The translations under genes and the position numbers were made by a program. The notes beneath the pieces are model-generated. The model had not been told where the DNA came from, did no database searches, and saw only the letters and a list, made by a program, of their open reading frames with translations. A stretch of 64,000 nt of DNA from Cylicocyclus nassatus (Eukaryota > Nematoda > Chromadorea > Rhabditida > Strongylidae). How positions within the stretch are numbered: the stretch's first letter is position 1; each line of letters begins with the position of its first letter. Shown piece after piece: positions 10,616 through 21,753 of this stretch. Location: contig CATQJL010000112.1 of NCBI GenBank assembly GCA_958299035.1, positions 52,752,463-52,816,462 of the forward strand, given 5' to 3'.

Positions 10616-11044
10616 AAGGCAGCGTCCCGCCAGACTGGTGGTACCTGGCTCTCGTAATTATGTAATAGTAGACCCCCTACCTAAGCGATGACTAAAGCTC
10701 GGAGCGAAAAAGGGGGTCTACCAAGCCTGAGATTTGCTCCGAAAGTGGACCGAATCTTACGGTAGGCTCGGGCGTGTGCGAGGTGCGTGCAAGGTAGAGA
10801 CGCAGAGTCGTTGCGGATCCCTGCGCTCATGATGTGTGCGCTATACGCACTCTGGCCCTGCAAATCGATATTGCCGTGTGGGCGGCGTCCGGCCCTACCG
10901 TAAGATTCGGCTCACTTTCGGAGCAAATTTCAGGCTTGGTAGACCCCCTTTTTCGCTCCGAACTTCAGTCATCGCTTAGGTAGGGGGTCTACCATCACAT
11001 CATTACGAGAGCCAGATACCCCCAATCTGGTGGGACACTACCTT
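10616..11044. mobile_element. 429-bp fold-back MITE (AAGGCAGCGTCC termini)
   Basis: Termini AAGGCAGCGTCCCGCCAGAC and the complement of AAGGTAGTGTCCCACCAGAT, flanked by TTA and TGA. Inside, a second long inverted repeat (GTAGACCCCCTACCTAAGCG at 10669 mirrored at about 10990) makes almost the whole element self-complementary. The same termini occur at 38079-38454. Confidence 0.75.
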
Positions 11045-11076
11045 TGAGCAGGCACAAGGACATGGTTAATTTATTA

Positions 11077-12090
11077 GGTCGTTCCGAAAGTAATGTCGTT
11101 TTTTTCAAACGTACGTCACATCTCGTGGAACAAAGATGTGTAAGAGATTCTGGTAGCATTCGATGCAGCATTTCATTCTCTTTCTGATGGTTATATAAAC
11201 ACTAGACAAAATTCAATAACCTCTCGAAAAGTTACCGAAATCTGCGACCCATGCTTTTTGAGAAGGCCAAATTTCACAATTTTTCTAAATTTTTATAGCA
11301 ACTCTTGGGAGGAGTCCAAGTAATGAATGGGTAGAGCAAACCCTAGAGGAAACAGCACAACTTTTTTCTATTCTCCAGAGCTCGTCATAAATTCTGTACA
11401 GATTTTTTGATGGAACCACCGAATCTTAGCAGGCTCGTCTCAGACACAAATGCATCAAGAACCAAGAAATCTTCGAATTTTGAAGCTTACAAAGATGGAT
11501 TATGGTTTTGCACTAATTTTACAAAGCAAATGAGCGTTTATCGCCCAATTAGCGACTTTCGAAAATTCCGGGTACAGCCTGGGGCACCCTGGAAAATCTA
11601 AATTATAATGATTTTATCCCGGAAAACTTGATAAATCAGAAACAAAAAACAGGTGGTAGAAAGAGGAAAAAAAGCTGCGTCGAATGACACCCAAGTCGCT
11701 TGCCGATTGTTGTTCTGTGAGCTTTGAGTTGACCAAATATGGAATTTGATGGCATTTTAGAACTGATTCCAGAAACTCTAAGAAGCAAGCTAAGGAAAAG
11801 AAAAAAACTACTCTATGTCCTATAAGGTTTGCCCTATTTATCTGCCACCTGTACTTCTTCGGAGAATCGGTACACAATTTTAGAAAAATAGCCGAACTTG
11901 ACCATGGCAAAAAACATGGGTCGCAGATTTTGTTGATTTTTCGAAAGTTCATTGGAAATTATGCAATGAAATTACAAACATTAGAAAGAGGATAAAATGC
12001 TGCATCGAAGGCTCCTAAGATCTTTTAAAAAAGTTGATTCCATGAAATGTGGTGTTCATTTGAAAAAAGCGACATTACTTTTGGAACGAC
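11077..12090. mobile_element. Mariner-like fold-back element, 1014 bp, no transposase
   Basis: Ends in TA + GGTCGTTCCGAAAGTAATGTC, mirrored at 12069-12090, with TA on both sides. The terminal motif is typical of mariner elements. Inner halves are also complementary (ATCTGCGACCCATG at about 11239 against its complement at about 11920). The short frames inside do not resemble a D,D34D transposase. Confidence 0.75.
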
Positions 12091-12429
12091 CTAATATTAC
12101 ACAAATGAGCAATTATACATGAAAACCATTAGTTTTCCTTCACAATCTTTGGAAGATTTGATTAGATTAGCAGAAGAGTTTTCCAAATTTAGTTTCCCAA
12201 CATTTCTCAACTAATGCGCGATCAGACAACTACATAAAAAGAATAATAATTTATCTTCGGCCGCAAAGCCCTGTTAGCCAGTTTCAAGTAACACAAAGGT
12301 TTCCGCAAATCTGAAAAAGGTTTTAGAATGAAGAGTATTATAACTTCATTCCAAAGGTTAATTTGCGGGAAGCCGCACGGCTCCTCTAGCGAACGCGCCG
12401 CAGAGCACCTTTAAGGGCTACACGAATTA

Positions 12430-13130
12430 ACATGGGAAAACTGGGGAGGTGATCGCAGCATACAAAAAAAGCTTCATATCCTGAAGCTCCAGATATCTGG
12501 ATTTCACGCTGTCTACCTATCCGTAATTATCCCTACCATTTTTCACTACGAACATCTTGAACGGAAGCAAGAAGCTGTACAAGCCGGATTTTTCAGCTTT
12601 TTGTTTGATCCCCTGAACATCCTCAGAAGCCAACCGTCTTTTCTTTGAAGTCATTTTTCTTTTTTCGAAGTCAGTAAGAACATTCCAAAGTTGTACTGTT
12701 TATCTAACTCAATAGTGCTAATCATGTTTCTGGTAAGAACAAGTAATGTTTCGAAGTCATGAAATTTGCGATGAACCACAAGTCGGAAGGTAGGGTTTAT
12801 CGAAAAATCGATAATCCAAAAACTCACTTGTTCTTATCAGCAACATGCTTAGCACTGCTGGTTTAGATAATCAGTACAACTTCAGAAGATTTTCTTTGAC
12901 TCTGAAGGAAGAAAAATGACTTCAACAAATAGAAGGTCGTTCCCTGGGGATCATGGGGGATCACGCAAAAAGCTGGAAAACGCGGCTTGTACGGCTTCGG
13001 GCTTCTGTTCAATAAGTTCATAGTGAAGGACGGTGGGAATACTCATGGATAGGTAGACAGCGTGGAATCCAGAATCTGGAGCTTTAGGATATAAAACTTT
13101 CCTTTTGAGCTGCGATCCCCCCCCCCCAGC
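12430..13130. repeat. Old fold-back repeat, ~180-bp arms
   Basis: The segment 12450-12615 is mirrored by 12945-13120 (CGTGCTGTCTACCTATCC-type block against GGATAGGTAGACAGCG). The inner segments 12640-12740 and 12815-12930 are also complementary. Divergence is about 20%, so this is old. A 10-base C run lies at about 13119. Confidence 0.65.
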
Positions 13131-13499
13131 GGGAATGTTGATACATGCGGCACTAAGGAGATAGGGGCATTTGTGTGTGTCTCTAGCAAATATCCCTTCC
13201 ATTTTTTAGCTCTTTCTTTGTCTGACATTAGTATGGGCATTACATATATTATCACACATCCTCATTATCACGTACATTATCAGGGCGAACAGTTGGCTGA
13301 ATTTGTGGACTGGCAGTGCCAAGGGGCCGCACTGTACATGCGCGCTATCGGAGAGATCGGAGCGTTTGAAGAGAGAAACAAGCTGCCAAACGTGACAAAA
13401 AGCCCTTTCCGTACGACTCCCGACAGATCAGTTTCGGCTTGATTGGGATGGGACAAACTGTATTAACCGGCCACATACAACCATATACACATATAACCG

Positions 13500-13720
13500 G
13501 TCTTCTCCGATCCCAATCAGGTCAAAATAGCATGGCCGGAGTCCATGTCGCTAGAGTTTCGCGGTCATGCCCACGGCCTGCTTGTCTGTTCCCTTTTTGA
13601 TTTTCTCGCTCTCTTCGACAGCGCGCATATGCAGCGCAAACGCCTAGTGCTGCGAGCGCTTGATTTTGCGCCGACGGTTCGGCCTGATCCCGATATTGAG
13701 GCACATTGTAGACTATGATA
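13500..13720. repeat. Dispersed repeat, copy 2
   Basis: Diverged copy of the block at 9775-9950, including CTAGAGTTTCGCGG and GGTTCGGCCTGATCCCG. Confidence 0.6.
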
Positions 13721-13809
13721 AACGTTTTCTGGTTGCCTGATAGGCAGGTTCATGCCGCTTGCAAAGTGTAGTGTAGCGCTTCTGCAGCGCTCCTTGGCAT
13801 GTCACACAC

Positions 13810-14420
13810 GTTCCCAACGAAAAGGAGTTGATTGATTGGATGTATACACTGGAACTTATTGAGGATGTGGAGCAGCTGTCAAAGGTTGCATTGTTGAGTA
13901 TTCATAGTGTTTAGTATAAACAACATGATAGTGGAAAAGTTGAGAGGTGACCTGTGCAAAAAGAAGACGGTGTTGACAGTTTACCTTATGACGATGAAGA
14001 AGATATTCATCGCGCAACGCCGTTCGGTATGCCACCTTACCTATTAAAATTGAGGAGGCATTTTGATGCTGTTGCTAATACTGACATTACGTCGGAAATG
14101 TGTAATGGAACGCGTCTTCAGCTTTTGGATGTAGTGTATAATGAAAACATTCCAAGTGCACGGTCTCACGTATACCGAATGTGCATGAGAATAAAATGTC
14201 AGGTGTAACTTTTGGATTCAGTTCCCAGTTCGCCTTGCATTCTGTATGACTGTCAATAAAAGTCAGGGACAAACTTTTGACAGAGTAGGTGTGAATTTAC
14301 ACACTCCTGCATTTGCTCATGTACTATTTATGTGGCGTTATCAAGGGTGAAATCTGGAGATAACATTGAAATTACAACTTCGGGAAAATGTGAGACTTAC
14401 GACCGAGGCATTTTTCAATA
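13810..14420 (+). pseudogene. Helitron helicase C-terminal fragment (Pif1-like)
   Basis: This is the C-terminal third of a Helitron SF1B helicase. From 13816 NEKELIDWMYTLELIED leads, after a break, into residues reading TPFGMPPYLLKLRRHFD and CNGTRLQLL (13954-14208 frame). In a shifted frame from 14218 comes [20 protein letters not shown], which holds the helicase 'T.NKSQGQT' motif. One base later [14 protein letters not shown] supplies the last conserved motif (ALSRV). At least three frameshifts and missing N-terminal helicase motifs (no Walker A GKT seen) show that it is dead. It probably completes Helitron A, separated from its Rep part by insertions. Confidence 0.75.
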
Positions 14421-14483
14421 ACCGTTATTTCGCAAACTTCATTGATCATCGCAATTTCGCAATGTCAAGATTATTACGAGATA

Positions 14484-15127
14484 CAGTGTCCCAGAAGTAT
14501 GTATACATTGTTTGATCGCTAATATCTCTCTTCCTTAGAAGCCTTGTGCCTGCCTTCAGGAGCCATTTTGCAGTGTTGGCTTCAACTTAGATTCACACTA
14601 TGGAGCGAATTACCGATTATCCTTCATTACTCTAGGATTACGGTAGGAACTTCAAGAATGATTTTGAGCCATTGATGGCCTTGTTTTGCTTCAAAAAGCA
14701 AACCAAACAACCTAGAAACTCTTACAATAGGTTAACTAAAGTCGCTAAGCCAAATACGAATTTAGCATTTTACCGCAACGCTTCTTTCACAGCTTATACT
14801 AGGTAAACCGTTATAGCTGTCTTTGCAATGCTTCCTAATTGTTCTTATACCATTCAAAAAGCTTTACAAACTTTTAAAAATTTGAGCAATGATGAAATCA
14901 GGGCGTCTAATATCCCTGATACACCACTTTTCGGAATTTCTGGAATTTTTTTGAAACATGATCATCCACACTGACACTGTAGGCCACAAAAGTTCTCACC
15001 GTAATCCTACGTAATGGAGAGAAGCCAGCTCTACAAAATGATACCCGAAAGTAGGCCAACTTCTTGAGAGAAGAGAATAATATATATCAACGATCAAGCA
15101 GTGTATATATACTTTTGGAACATGCTG
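14484..15127. mobile_element. Tc1/mariner-like fold-back element, ~640 bp
   Basis: Left end TA + CAGTGTCCCAGAAGTATGTA; right end is the imperfect complement, CAGCATGTTCCAAAAGTATA. Termini of this type and the left TA are typical of Tc1/mariner elements. No transposase frame is visible. Confidence 0.6.
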
Positions 15128-15594
15128 CATATTCGGTGAAGGGTTCTATGGTCTAAAATGCTGATCTTCAAGGAAGTATGCTATTGTATTGCGACATGTG
15201 CTTTTCGTCAGTCTTACGTCAGCCTGTCTGCGTTCTTTCTCTGCAATCTCTTCGATTTCTCTGTCTGTGCGCACATGCAGCGCGAGAGGAGGGGAAGGGG
15301 GAGTGGATTATATAGTGCAATAGGTGCTCTCCTCCTACCGTACAAAATTAGCTAATTGCAGAAACACGCAAGTTACGCCAACAGTTTGGCCTGATCTCAG
15401 TTGTGACAGTTTGTATGTAGAAGCTGCATGCTTTCTTCGTAAACCAGCAGAAGTGAAAGCTCCAGAAAGCACAGTCCGAAGTGGTAGGATGCGCACGGGT
15501 TGTTTGAGCATGCATGGCCTAACTGCTAACTTCGTAAAGCTCTTCTTTGCCTTTCAGTAATTTTAAGGAAGTATACGTGCGTCTTGCTTTTATA

Positions 15595-15797
15595 GGCCCC
15601 GGACAGACTTCACGCGATTTGGTCGTCGCGATTCAATCGCCGACATTTCCATTCATTTTCATTTCACATTCAAAAATTTCGGGCTGGAAAAGTATCACAA
15701 CCGAAATGCAAGTTGATCGGCATGGAATGATGTTGTAACAGTTGTCTCGTCGCGGCTCAGTCGCGACGATCAAATCGCGTGAAGTCTGCCCGGGGCC
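15595..15797. mobile_element. 203-bp MITE, GGCCCCGG...CCGGGGCC family, copy 1
   Basis: Inverted termini GGCCCCGGACAGACTTCACG with CGCGATTTG inside, flanked by TATA/ATA. The same element occurs in opposite internal orientation at 48599-48800, and a more diverged relative at about 28165-28400. Confidence 0.75.
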
Positions 15798-15845
15798 ATA
15801 GGCAGCTTCAAGGCGAATTCTCGACAATTTTATCCTCCGCTGGAT

Positions 15846-15987
15846 CTGTGGGGTGGGGGAACGAAAGCCGCCAGGTCCAGCCGCCTTTCGCGGCCAGCTG
15901 GTCCTTTCGCAGCGTTGTTGCATGTCGTTCCAGGACCAGCAGTCCGCGGAGGCGGCTGGACCTGGCGGCTTTCGTTCCCCCACCCGA
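15846..15987. mobile_element. Palindromic MITE-like hairpin, ~36-bp perfect arms
   Basis: GGTGGGGGAACGAAAGCCGC at the left is matched by its complement at the right, continuing through CAGGTCCAGCCGCC. It is more GC-rich than its neighbourhood. Confidence 0.7.
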
Positions 15988-16609
15988 TCTTGTGGGCTCG
16001 TTGAATCAGAATTTGTCATTAACTGAAAGATGCATATAGACTCAGACGTTCCATCTAAACTCCGTTCTCTGTAATAACACGCGCGTCATGCTGTTATATC
16101 TGGCGAATCCGGACATTGACCTGAGAGATCGCACAGCCGGATTAGATGTTCACCTGATTTTGGTTCGGAAGCTCTTCCGGAAATTTTGGTGTCGATCTCC
16201 GGAATTGAGCTTATCTTCTTAACATATACATACATAATATATGATAAACAACAAAGTCTGAATCTATATAAATATAAACTAGTGGCAATAGAGGTTCGTT
16301 TGCAAGTGAGTAAGGCAGAAATGTGTGGTGTTTAGAACATATTTGACAACTTATTTGTTCAAAGGTTTCTTGCGTAGAACACTTAAATTACTGGTGAATA
16401 AGGTAACTATTGCTTAAAAAGCTATCGTGAAGGAAGTAGAAGGTCATGCTCAGTTTATTGCACGAAATATGAACAATATGCATGGAAACCATCCAGTTTC
16501 CTTTAATTGGAAGATTATCTCATCATGGAGCAAAAAGGCAACAATCTTGGCAGTATTCCAAAAAACATGCCAGCTTGGATACAACCAAGGACAAAGACCA
16601 ATACATATA

Positions 16610-16852
16610 TCGTCCCCTCCACAGATCGTGCTAGCTTTGGTCAGCGTCTGAAACCTGCCACGTGTGGCTAACATGTTGGCAACGTGGCAACAACATGTTT
16701 GCAACATGCCACAACATGTTGGCAGAATATTTTGGCCACGCCAACATGTTGCTGCATGTTGTCAACGTGTTGCTGCCAACGTTGCCAAAGTGTCAGTCAC
16801 ACGTGGCATGTCCGCGACGCCACAAGGGTAGCACGATCTGTGGAGGGGACGA
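16610..16852. mobile_element. 243-bp TA-flanked MITE rich in ACATGTTG palindromes
   Basis: Termini TCGTCCCCTCCACAGATCGT mirrored at the right end, with TA on both sides. The interior repeats ACATGTTG/CAACATGT-type palindromes about eight times. Confidence 0.8.
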
Positions 16853-16919
16853 TACTTCATTATAAGGCGGCAAATTTTTGTGTCTGGATTGGGCCAGACT
16901 GCGCGGCGCACGCGATCTA

Positions 16920-17104
16920 CCGTCTGCACCCCAGAGAGGTTCCCATGTGAACCAGCGTGCGTACGTGGTGCGACGCTGCCTTTCGCTTTTTTGACACGTT
17001 TCTCCTGAGATTTTAACGGAAGTGCCCGAGGTTAACACGTTCAAAAGTGCGAAAGGCAGCGAGATGACGTGGTACCTATGGGAACCTCTCTGGGGCGCAG
17101 ACGA
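16920..17104. mobile_element. 185-bp TA-flanked MITE
   Basis: CCGTCTGCACCCCAGAGAGG at the left and its near-complement CCTCTCTGGGGCGCAGACG at the right, TA on both sides. A second inner inverted repeat, GCTGCCTTTCGC/GCGAAAGGCAGC, adds to the fold-back. Confidence 0.75.
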
Positions 17105-17109
17105 TACGT

Positions 17110-18050
17110 TACATACGCAGCGTAGGCACACATACATAAAGATATGGGGCGTACGCTGAGTAAAGACTACTGCATGACGAAGGCGCAATACCCTGGGTGC
17201 AAACGCGGCTTTTTTAGCCAGAGCGCATGAGACACAGGTTTTATAATGGTGAAGATACGCCGCGCTCGCGCCAGCTCAAGTGGTACAGCTTCTGCGCCTT
17301 CGTCACACAGTAGCCTTTACGTTGGCACGCCGCGTGCGCTGCTCATTCTGGTCCAACTCTCTACTGACTACTCATTTCCCTCAGCTGCCGAATCCAGGGT
17401 AGCGGAGTTAACGAGTTTTTATTATTCTTTACGCTGTGAACTATCTACCAGCCGCCCTCTGCCGCTACGCGGCAGATTCGGCTGTACTTGGTAGCTTCGT
17501 TGTAAATGTTTCGTTTCACTCTCAAATGCATGTGAAAATTTGCCGTTCTGCACGAATTACTTTAGTTTATAATCTGCGCAGAATGAAAAACTAAGGACAT
17601 AATTTCGGCTTTGTTAGTTTGAATTAACATTCTAAACGGATATCACGCAAACTGCAGAAAGACAATAAATCTATTAGAGCAAGCTGTATGTCCCGAATAA
17701 AATGGCTTATTACTAGCCCATTAATCCTTCTATCCTTTTTGTGCGAACATAAAGAATTTTCTAAGCAAAAACAGCAAAAAATCAACAAATCGATAGAAGC
17801 AATGGGTAGGTCTCAAACAAAATGGCTTATTGACACACGTCGCACCCTATAGATTATGTATGTTAAATTTGGTTTGAATTCTACCTTTTAATCTTTCTAC
17901 CCTTTTTAGGCAAAGACACAAAAAATGGCTTAGTCAAATATTATATAAGTATAGATACATATCCCAGCTAAACGCGGTTTCGCCCGGTCTTGTCAATAAT
18001 TTATTCGTAATCAGCACGTCACTCAAACCCCTGTTCCAACCCTAGCCTTG
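17110..18050. other. No gene seen
   Basis: AT-rich, with two diverged direct repeats (17640-17720 and 17765-17850, sharing AATGGCTTATT). Short frames have no recognisable motif. Confidence 0.4.
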
Positions 18051-18059
18051 TAGCCTAAT

Positions 18060-18150
18060 TTGGCAGAATCGATATAATCAATTTCGTCGATAACGAAAAG
18101 TAGCCTACGACACCCGTACCTCCTCGAAGTGTATGTGTGTGCGAAGAACA
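18060..18150 (-). mobile_element. Small relic of the non-autonomous Helitron family
   Basis: TCGATAACGAAAAGTAGCCT followed by ACGACACCCG matches the arm sequence of the Helitrons at 25.9, 29.35 and 42.8 kb. Only ~70 bp survives. Confidence 0.6.
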
Positions 18151-18299
18151 TATGAACGCATAGGCAGGCATACAAACAACCATTCAGCTTCATGAATAAG
18201 ATATCTACAAACTGATTTTCAACGAAACTTTGAAACAAAACTTTAGAACGAAACTTCACGACAAAACTTTACAATAAACTCGCAGCAAAACAAGTGAGT

Positions 18300-19430
18300 C
18301 TACTTTAGGGAACTCGCGCAATTCCAAATCTGCCATCATAGACGAAACTCTTTTTCTTCTGAAACAAACGAGACTGTGTTACATCACGTCCCCATAAATA
18401 AGAACTTACTTCTTGGAGACAGAAGTGTTGATCGTGCCTTGAATTCGTACTCACGAATGTCGGCTCTGAAACGAAAGCAAAAGGAAATGAAAGATTGGCT
18501 TAAAGCACAAAAACCTTATAATGCTTTTCGGATCGCTGCACGCTGCGACGAGCAAGTCAGTCTAACATAACACAGCAACAGTGGCGTGCCGAGGGGGGGG
18601 GCACTGAATAAGTCGCGAAATTTTGAAAGTTACTTACACGAGTAATAAAAATGTGCAAGTGACCTGTTTATGCTTGTAAATAGTTACAAGAATTTTTTAA
18701 AATTTTTTAAATTCAAGTTAGCCTTAGAAAAAATTTTTCGGAGGCGCCACTGCGCATTACAAGTTTGTCCTCTCTGCATTGTCCCCCTCCCCCCCCCCTT
18801 TTGGTTGAACACCTAAAGCTGCGATGAATGTGATTTACCGTTTATGTGGCAAAAACCTTGTGTATTTGTTTAGCGCATCCTCCAGCGTAAGGCAGCAGTT
18901 CTTCTCCGAATCATCGAGTGCGTTTAGCGTCAACTTTAAAATACGAGATTAAGATCTTTAGTGTAGCCAAGGCAAGTTCTTTCAGTTCAGGTTTTTTTGC
19001 ATTTTTTTATTTTTTATTCGATATTTTTATTTCATATTTTTTGATCGATATTATTGGTAGATTTTTCACTTTTGAAGTGTGTTTCGTTGAAGCAGTGATT
19101 AAAGGACGGTTCGAAGCCAAGATCAAAAAAAATTTATGATCTGAAAGTTTGATTTTTGCAAAAAAAAATCCTACGACTCCCAACTTGTTCAATTATTATA
19201 CAGTAGACACATAGTAGCACACAATAAATCACAAACGAATCTGAGCGAATGGAGTCTGTAAATCCGCTACGCTTCTTGGCATGCAACATACAAGGGCCCC
19301 CGGTTCACTAGTCTTCTAAACAAATATCGACGGCACCTTACAGAGTCATTTGAAAAGGAGGAGCTTAGGCCTTTGACTTGATAGCCTTGGACAAAAAGAA
19401 AAGCTCCTGCAAACATTAAAAAGATTCTTG
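18300..19430. other. Mostly featureless; G and C homopolymer tracts
   Basis: Contains a 9-G run near 18592 and a C-rich run near 18783-18799 that bound a ~200-bp segment. A 64-residue Lys-rich frame at 18376-18570 has no recognisable domain. Confidence 0.35.
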
Positions 19431-19440
19431 AAAGGCGCGT

Positions 19441-20954
19441 GCTGCACCCAGGGTCAAGCGTGTGATGCGACTGTCGCAACGGGGGGTCGTAAAGGGGGCC
19501 TACGGTGAGGGGGGGGTCGTAAAAGGAGGTAGTTTGGATTAAAAAACCGTAAGCATGGAAGGAATTCAGATGGCAAATAATTATCACATATTCTTAACAA
19601 TAAATTTATGGAATGCCTCCAATGTATCAAATAAAAACGTGAACAATAATTTGAAAACACTTGCAAACGTAGAAATTCGCTTCATTTGCTGCACTTCTAA
19701 AAGATTATGACTTAGTTTTAATGGGAATCGCTATTTCTCCCGCAAAATATTGTCTCAAACGGGGATCGAACCCTGCTGGCATGACTAAAATCCAAAAAAT
19801 AAACACTTTCAGAAGCTCAAATGCTACTAAAGGCATGTTTGTGTGATAAAGATGTTGGTTGTACCGATTGGTGTAGACATCCTGCTTCCGAAGGCTCACT
19901 GAAGACTCGCACACTCGACAAAAGCGCAGATGTAGATCAACGATGACAATCAATAATTCGTAAATCTTTTTGTAATGCCATTTATGCGGCCCTTACAATC
20001 TATATGTACTTTAGATAAGCCCTGATACTGCTGTGCGAAATCTGGTGTTATTTTATAAACTGCGGATTTTCTTATGATTTTATGTATGGTAGAGAAAAGG
20101 GGGGGGGTCGTATTTGCGCCTGATCTAAATTTCTCCGGAGCTATTGAAGCTTGTTAGCTGCAAACTTGCTGTAATACGAGGCCATCCCTCTAGTTTTTAT
20201 CATAAGAACTTCAGGCTGTTTTATAACTTCTCTGGTAAGTTACAAAATTTTAAGCTCAAAAATCCCACTTTTTGCTTTTTAGGATCGCATCTAAATTTGC
20301 GAGAGCCTGATCTAAATTTTTTCGAGCTCACTGCTCGTCAAGGGCAGAAACTTTTTCTATGAACCGTCTGGGCACTATGCTACAGAATCTGTTCTTTGCA
20401 GCCTCTCAGTCTTTTCCTGGCCTTAGTTACGAATTTTCAAACTACCGTTCTCATGCATGTTTTTGACGTCGTTCTGAACGGCGCTAAAGCGGTTTTTTTT
20501 CACAGGAAAAACTGTGAAAAAGGTAAGAACTGAGCTTCTTAGTCCAAAACATCTTTTGTAGTTCAAGAATGTCATTTTGTTCTCCGTGTAAAAATTTGTG
20601 TCGCATACGGGAATCGAATTTGCTGGCCTGAAGTATGCCTCAAAATTCAAAAGTAAACTTACAGAATCTCAAACATTATTGAAGGTGTGTATATGTGCTA
20701 GAGATGCTGGGCGCACCCATTGGCCTAGAAATTCTGCTTCCGCAACCTCACTAAAGTTCTCACGCAGGTGTTTTTCGAAATTGACATTCGTTTATGCAGG
20801 TTACCGCGAGAAATGTGGGCAGGGGAGGTAAGGGGGATGAATGGGAGAGGGGAGGGAGGGGGAGAGGGGGGGTCGTACGGATGGGTACCTTCAAGGGAGG
20901 GGGTCGTAAATGAGGGTCCAGGATCGCATCAACACGCTTGACCCTGGCTGCACC
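19441..20954. repeat. 1.5-kb fold-back element with GGGGGTCGTA repeats
   Basis: Ends GTGCTGCACCCAGGGTCAAG with GCGTGTGATGCGA, mirrored at 20924-20954. G-run + GTCGTA motifs recur at about 19487, 19516, 20107, 20873 and 20904. Inside are two ~210-bp related copies with a tRNA B-box-like motif (next entry). Confidence 0.6.
19735..19960 (-). repeat. tRNA-like/SINE-like repeat, copies here and at 20590-20800
   Basis: On the minus strand the copy contains GGGTTCGATCCCCGT, a good tRNA B-box/T-arm; the second copy (20590-20800) has AATTCGATTCCCGTA at the same place. Both share a block ~125 bp away ([GA]CCAAT[CG]GGT). The spacing is too long for a simple tRNA, so a tRNA-derived repeat is suggested. 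Confidence 0.35.
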
Positions 20955-20982
20955 ATGTGCAGCACCGGTCCGAAACGTGTAA

Positions 20983-21150
20983 ATTCGTTGACCACACGGA
21001 CTGGACATCACTGCGGAGCACGCACAGCGACGTAGAACGTTTGCCCCAGCATAAATTCGCTCGCCGTTGTAAAGTCGTGCTCTCGCGACGATTCAGCCGC
21101 GGCGGTCTGGTCAGCGTTTCAGCAGTCCGTGAGGTCAATGAATCGACGAT
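20983..21150. mobile_element. MITE with 'CGTTGACC...GGACTG' termini, copy 1
   Basis: ATTCGTTGACCACACGGACT at the left is mirrored by AGTCCGTGAGGTCAATGAAT at the right. Relatives lie at 31425-31590 and 47341-47520, each with the internal landmark CGGAGCACGCG or CGGAGCACGCA. Confidence 0.7.
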
Positions 21151-21753
21151 ACTTCATCTGGTAAATCACGGACTGCTCTAAAACTCTTTGAAGGAGGAGA
21201 GGGGGGGGGGTATTGCACGCTGATTACGAATATCACATCTATTTTCACATCAGCCATGTGGTGGAGTTAGGTAGGATTACGGTGACTTGTCAGAATCATT
21301 TTCCCGTAACTTCGTCTACGGGAGAGGGGGTGGGGATTGGATATTTGGCACGCTTCTATTATAATCATCTTGCGGTAGCGCCTTTTCTCGGGATGGGTAA
21401 ACGGTAGATGGGTGAAAAACGAATTTACCCAGAACTTTGGAAGACTCATAGTGACACCCTTTCGCCTTTGATAATCGCCTATAAATGTGTATGGGACAAA
21501 GACAGCAATGCTAAATTCTCTTACTTTGAAAATTAGAGCAAATCATTGAGGAAACTGCAAAGTTGTTTTGGCTTAAGGAAGAAATCAAGAGGAACTCCCC
21601 CCGCCCATTCCTCCCTCCCTGTATGATCAACCTAAACGTTGCTCCAGCGTTAACATGAAATTAAATACGGCATGGAATGTAATTAAACTGGTTAAAGAAA
21701 GTACAAAAACTGAGGCAAAAGTCACGTTTCATAATTCTGTGTCTAAGTATTTG

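Larger units (their letters stand above)
5444..14420 (+). mobile_element. Decayed autonomous Helitron A (Rep + Pif1-like helicase), interrupted
   Basis: Helitron-type coding sequence is spread over 9 kb on the plus strand: a peptidase-like and Cys-rich N-terminus (5.9-6.7 kb), the Helitron-like N region (6.7-7.8 kb), the HUH Rep endonuclease (7.7-8.5 kb) and the helicase C-terminus (13.8-14.4 kb). At least five frameshifts separate the pieces. The 8.5-13.8 kb interval carries a 142-bp tandem repeat, MITEs and a mariner-like fold-back instead of the middle of the helicase. Element ends were not identified. Whether the helicase tail belongs to the same insertion as the Rep part is inferred from strand, order and family. 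Confidence 0.7.
15215..16560. repeat. Dispersed repeat, copy 3, with two nested MITEs
   Basis: Matches copy 1 (9.8-10.55 kb, and again 12.1 kb) in order: GCGCACATGCAGCGCGAGAG block, GTTTGGCCTGATC, AATCCGGACATTGACCTGAG, and a tail near 16480 like 12120-12145. It is interrupted by the elements at 15595-15797 and 15846-15987. Confidence 0.55.

Noticed and set aside
11407..11952. Frames inside the mariner-like element as transposase
   Set aside because: No D,D34D signature or HTH; the halves of the element are complementary, so the frames come from a fold-back, not a decayed transposase.
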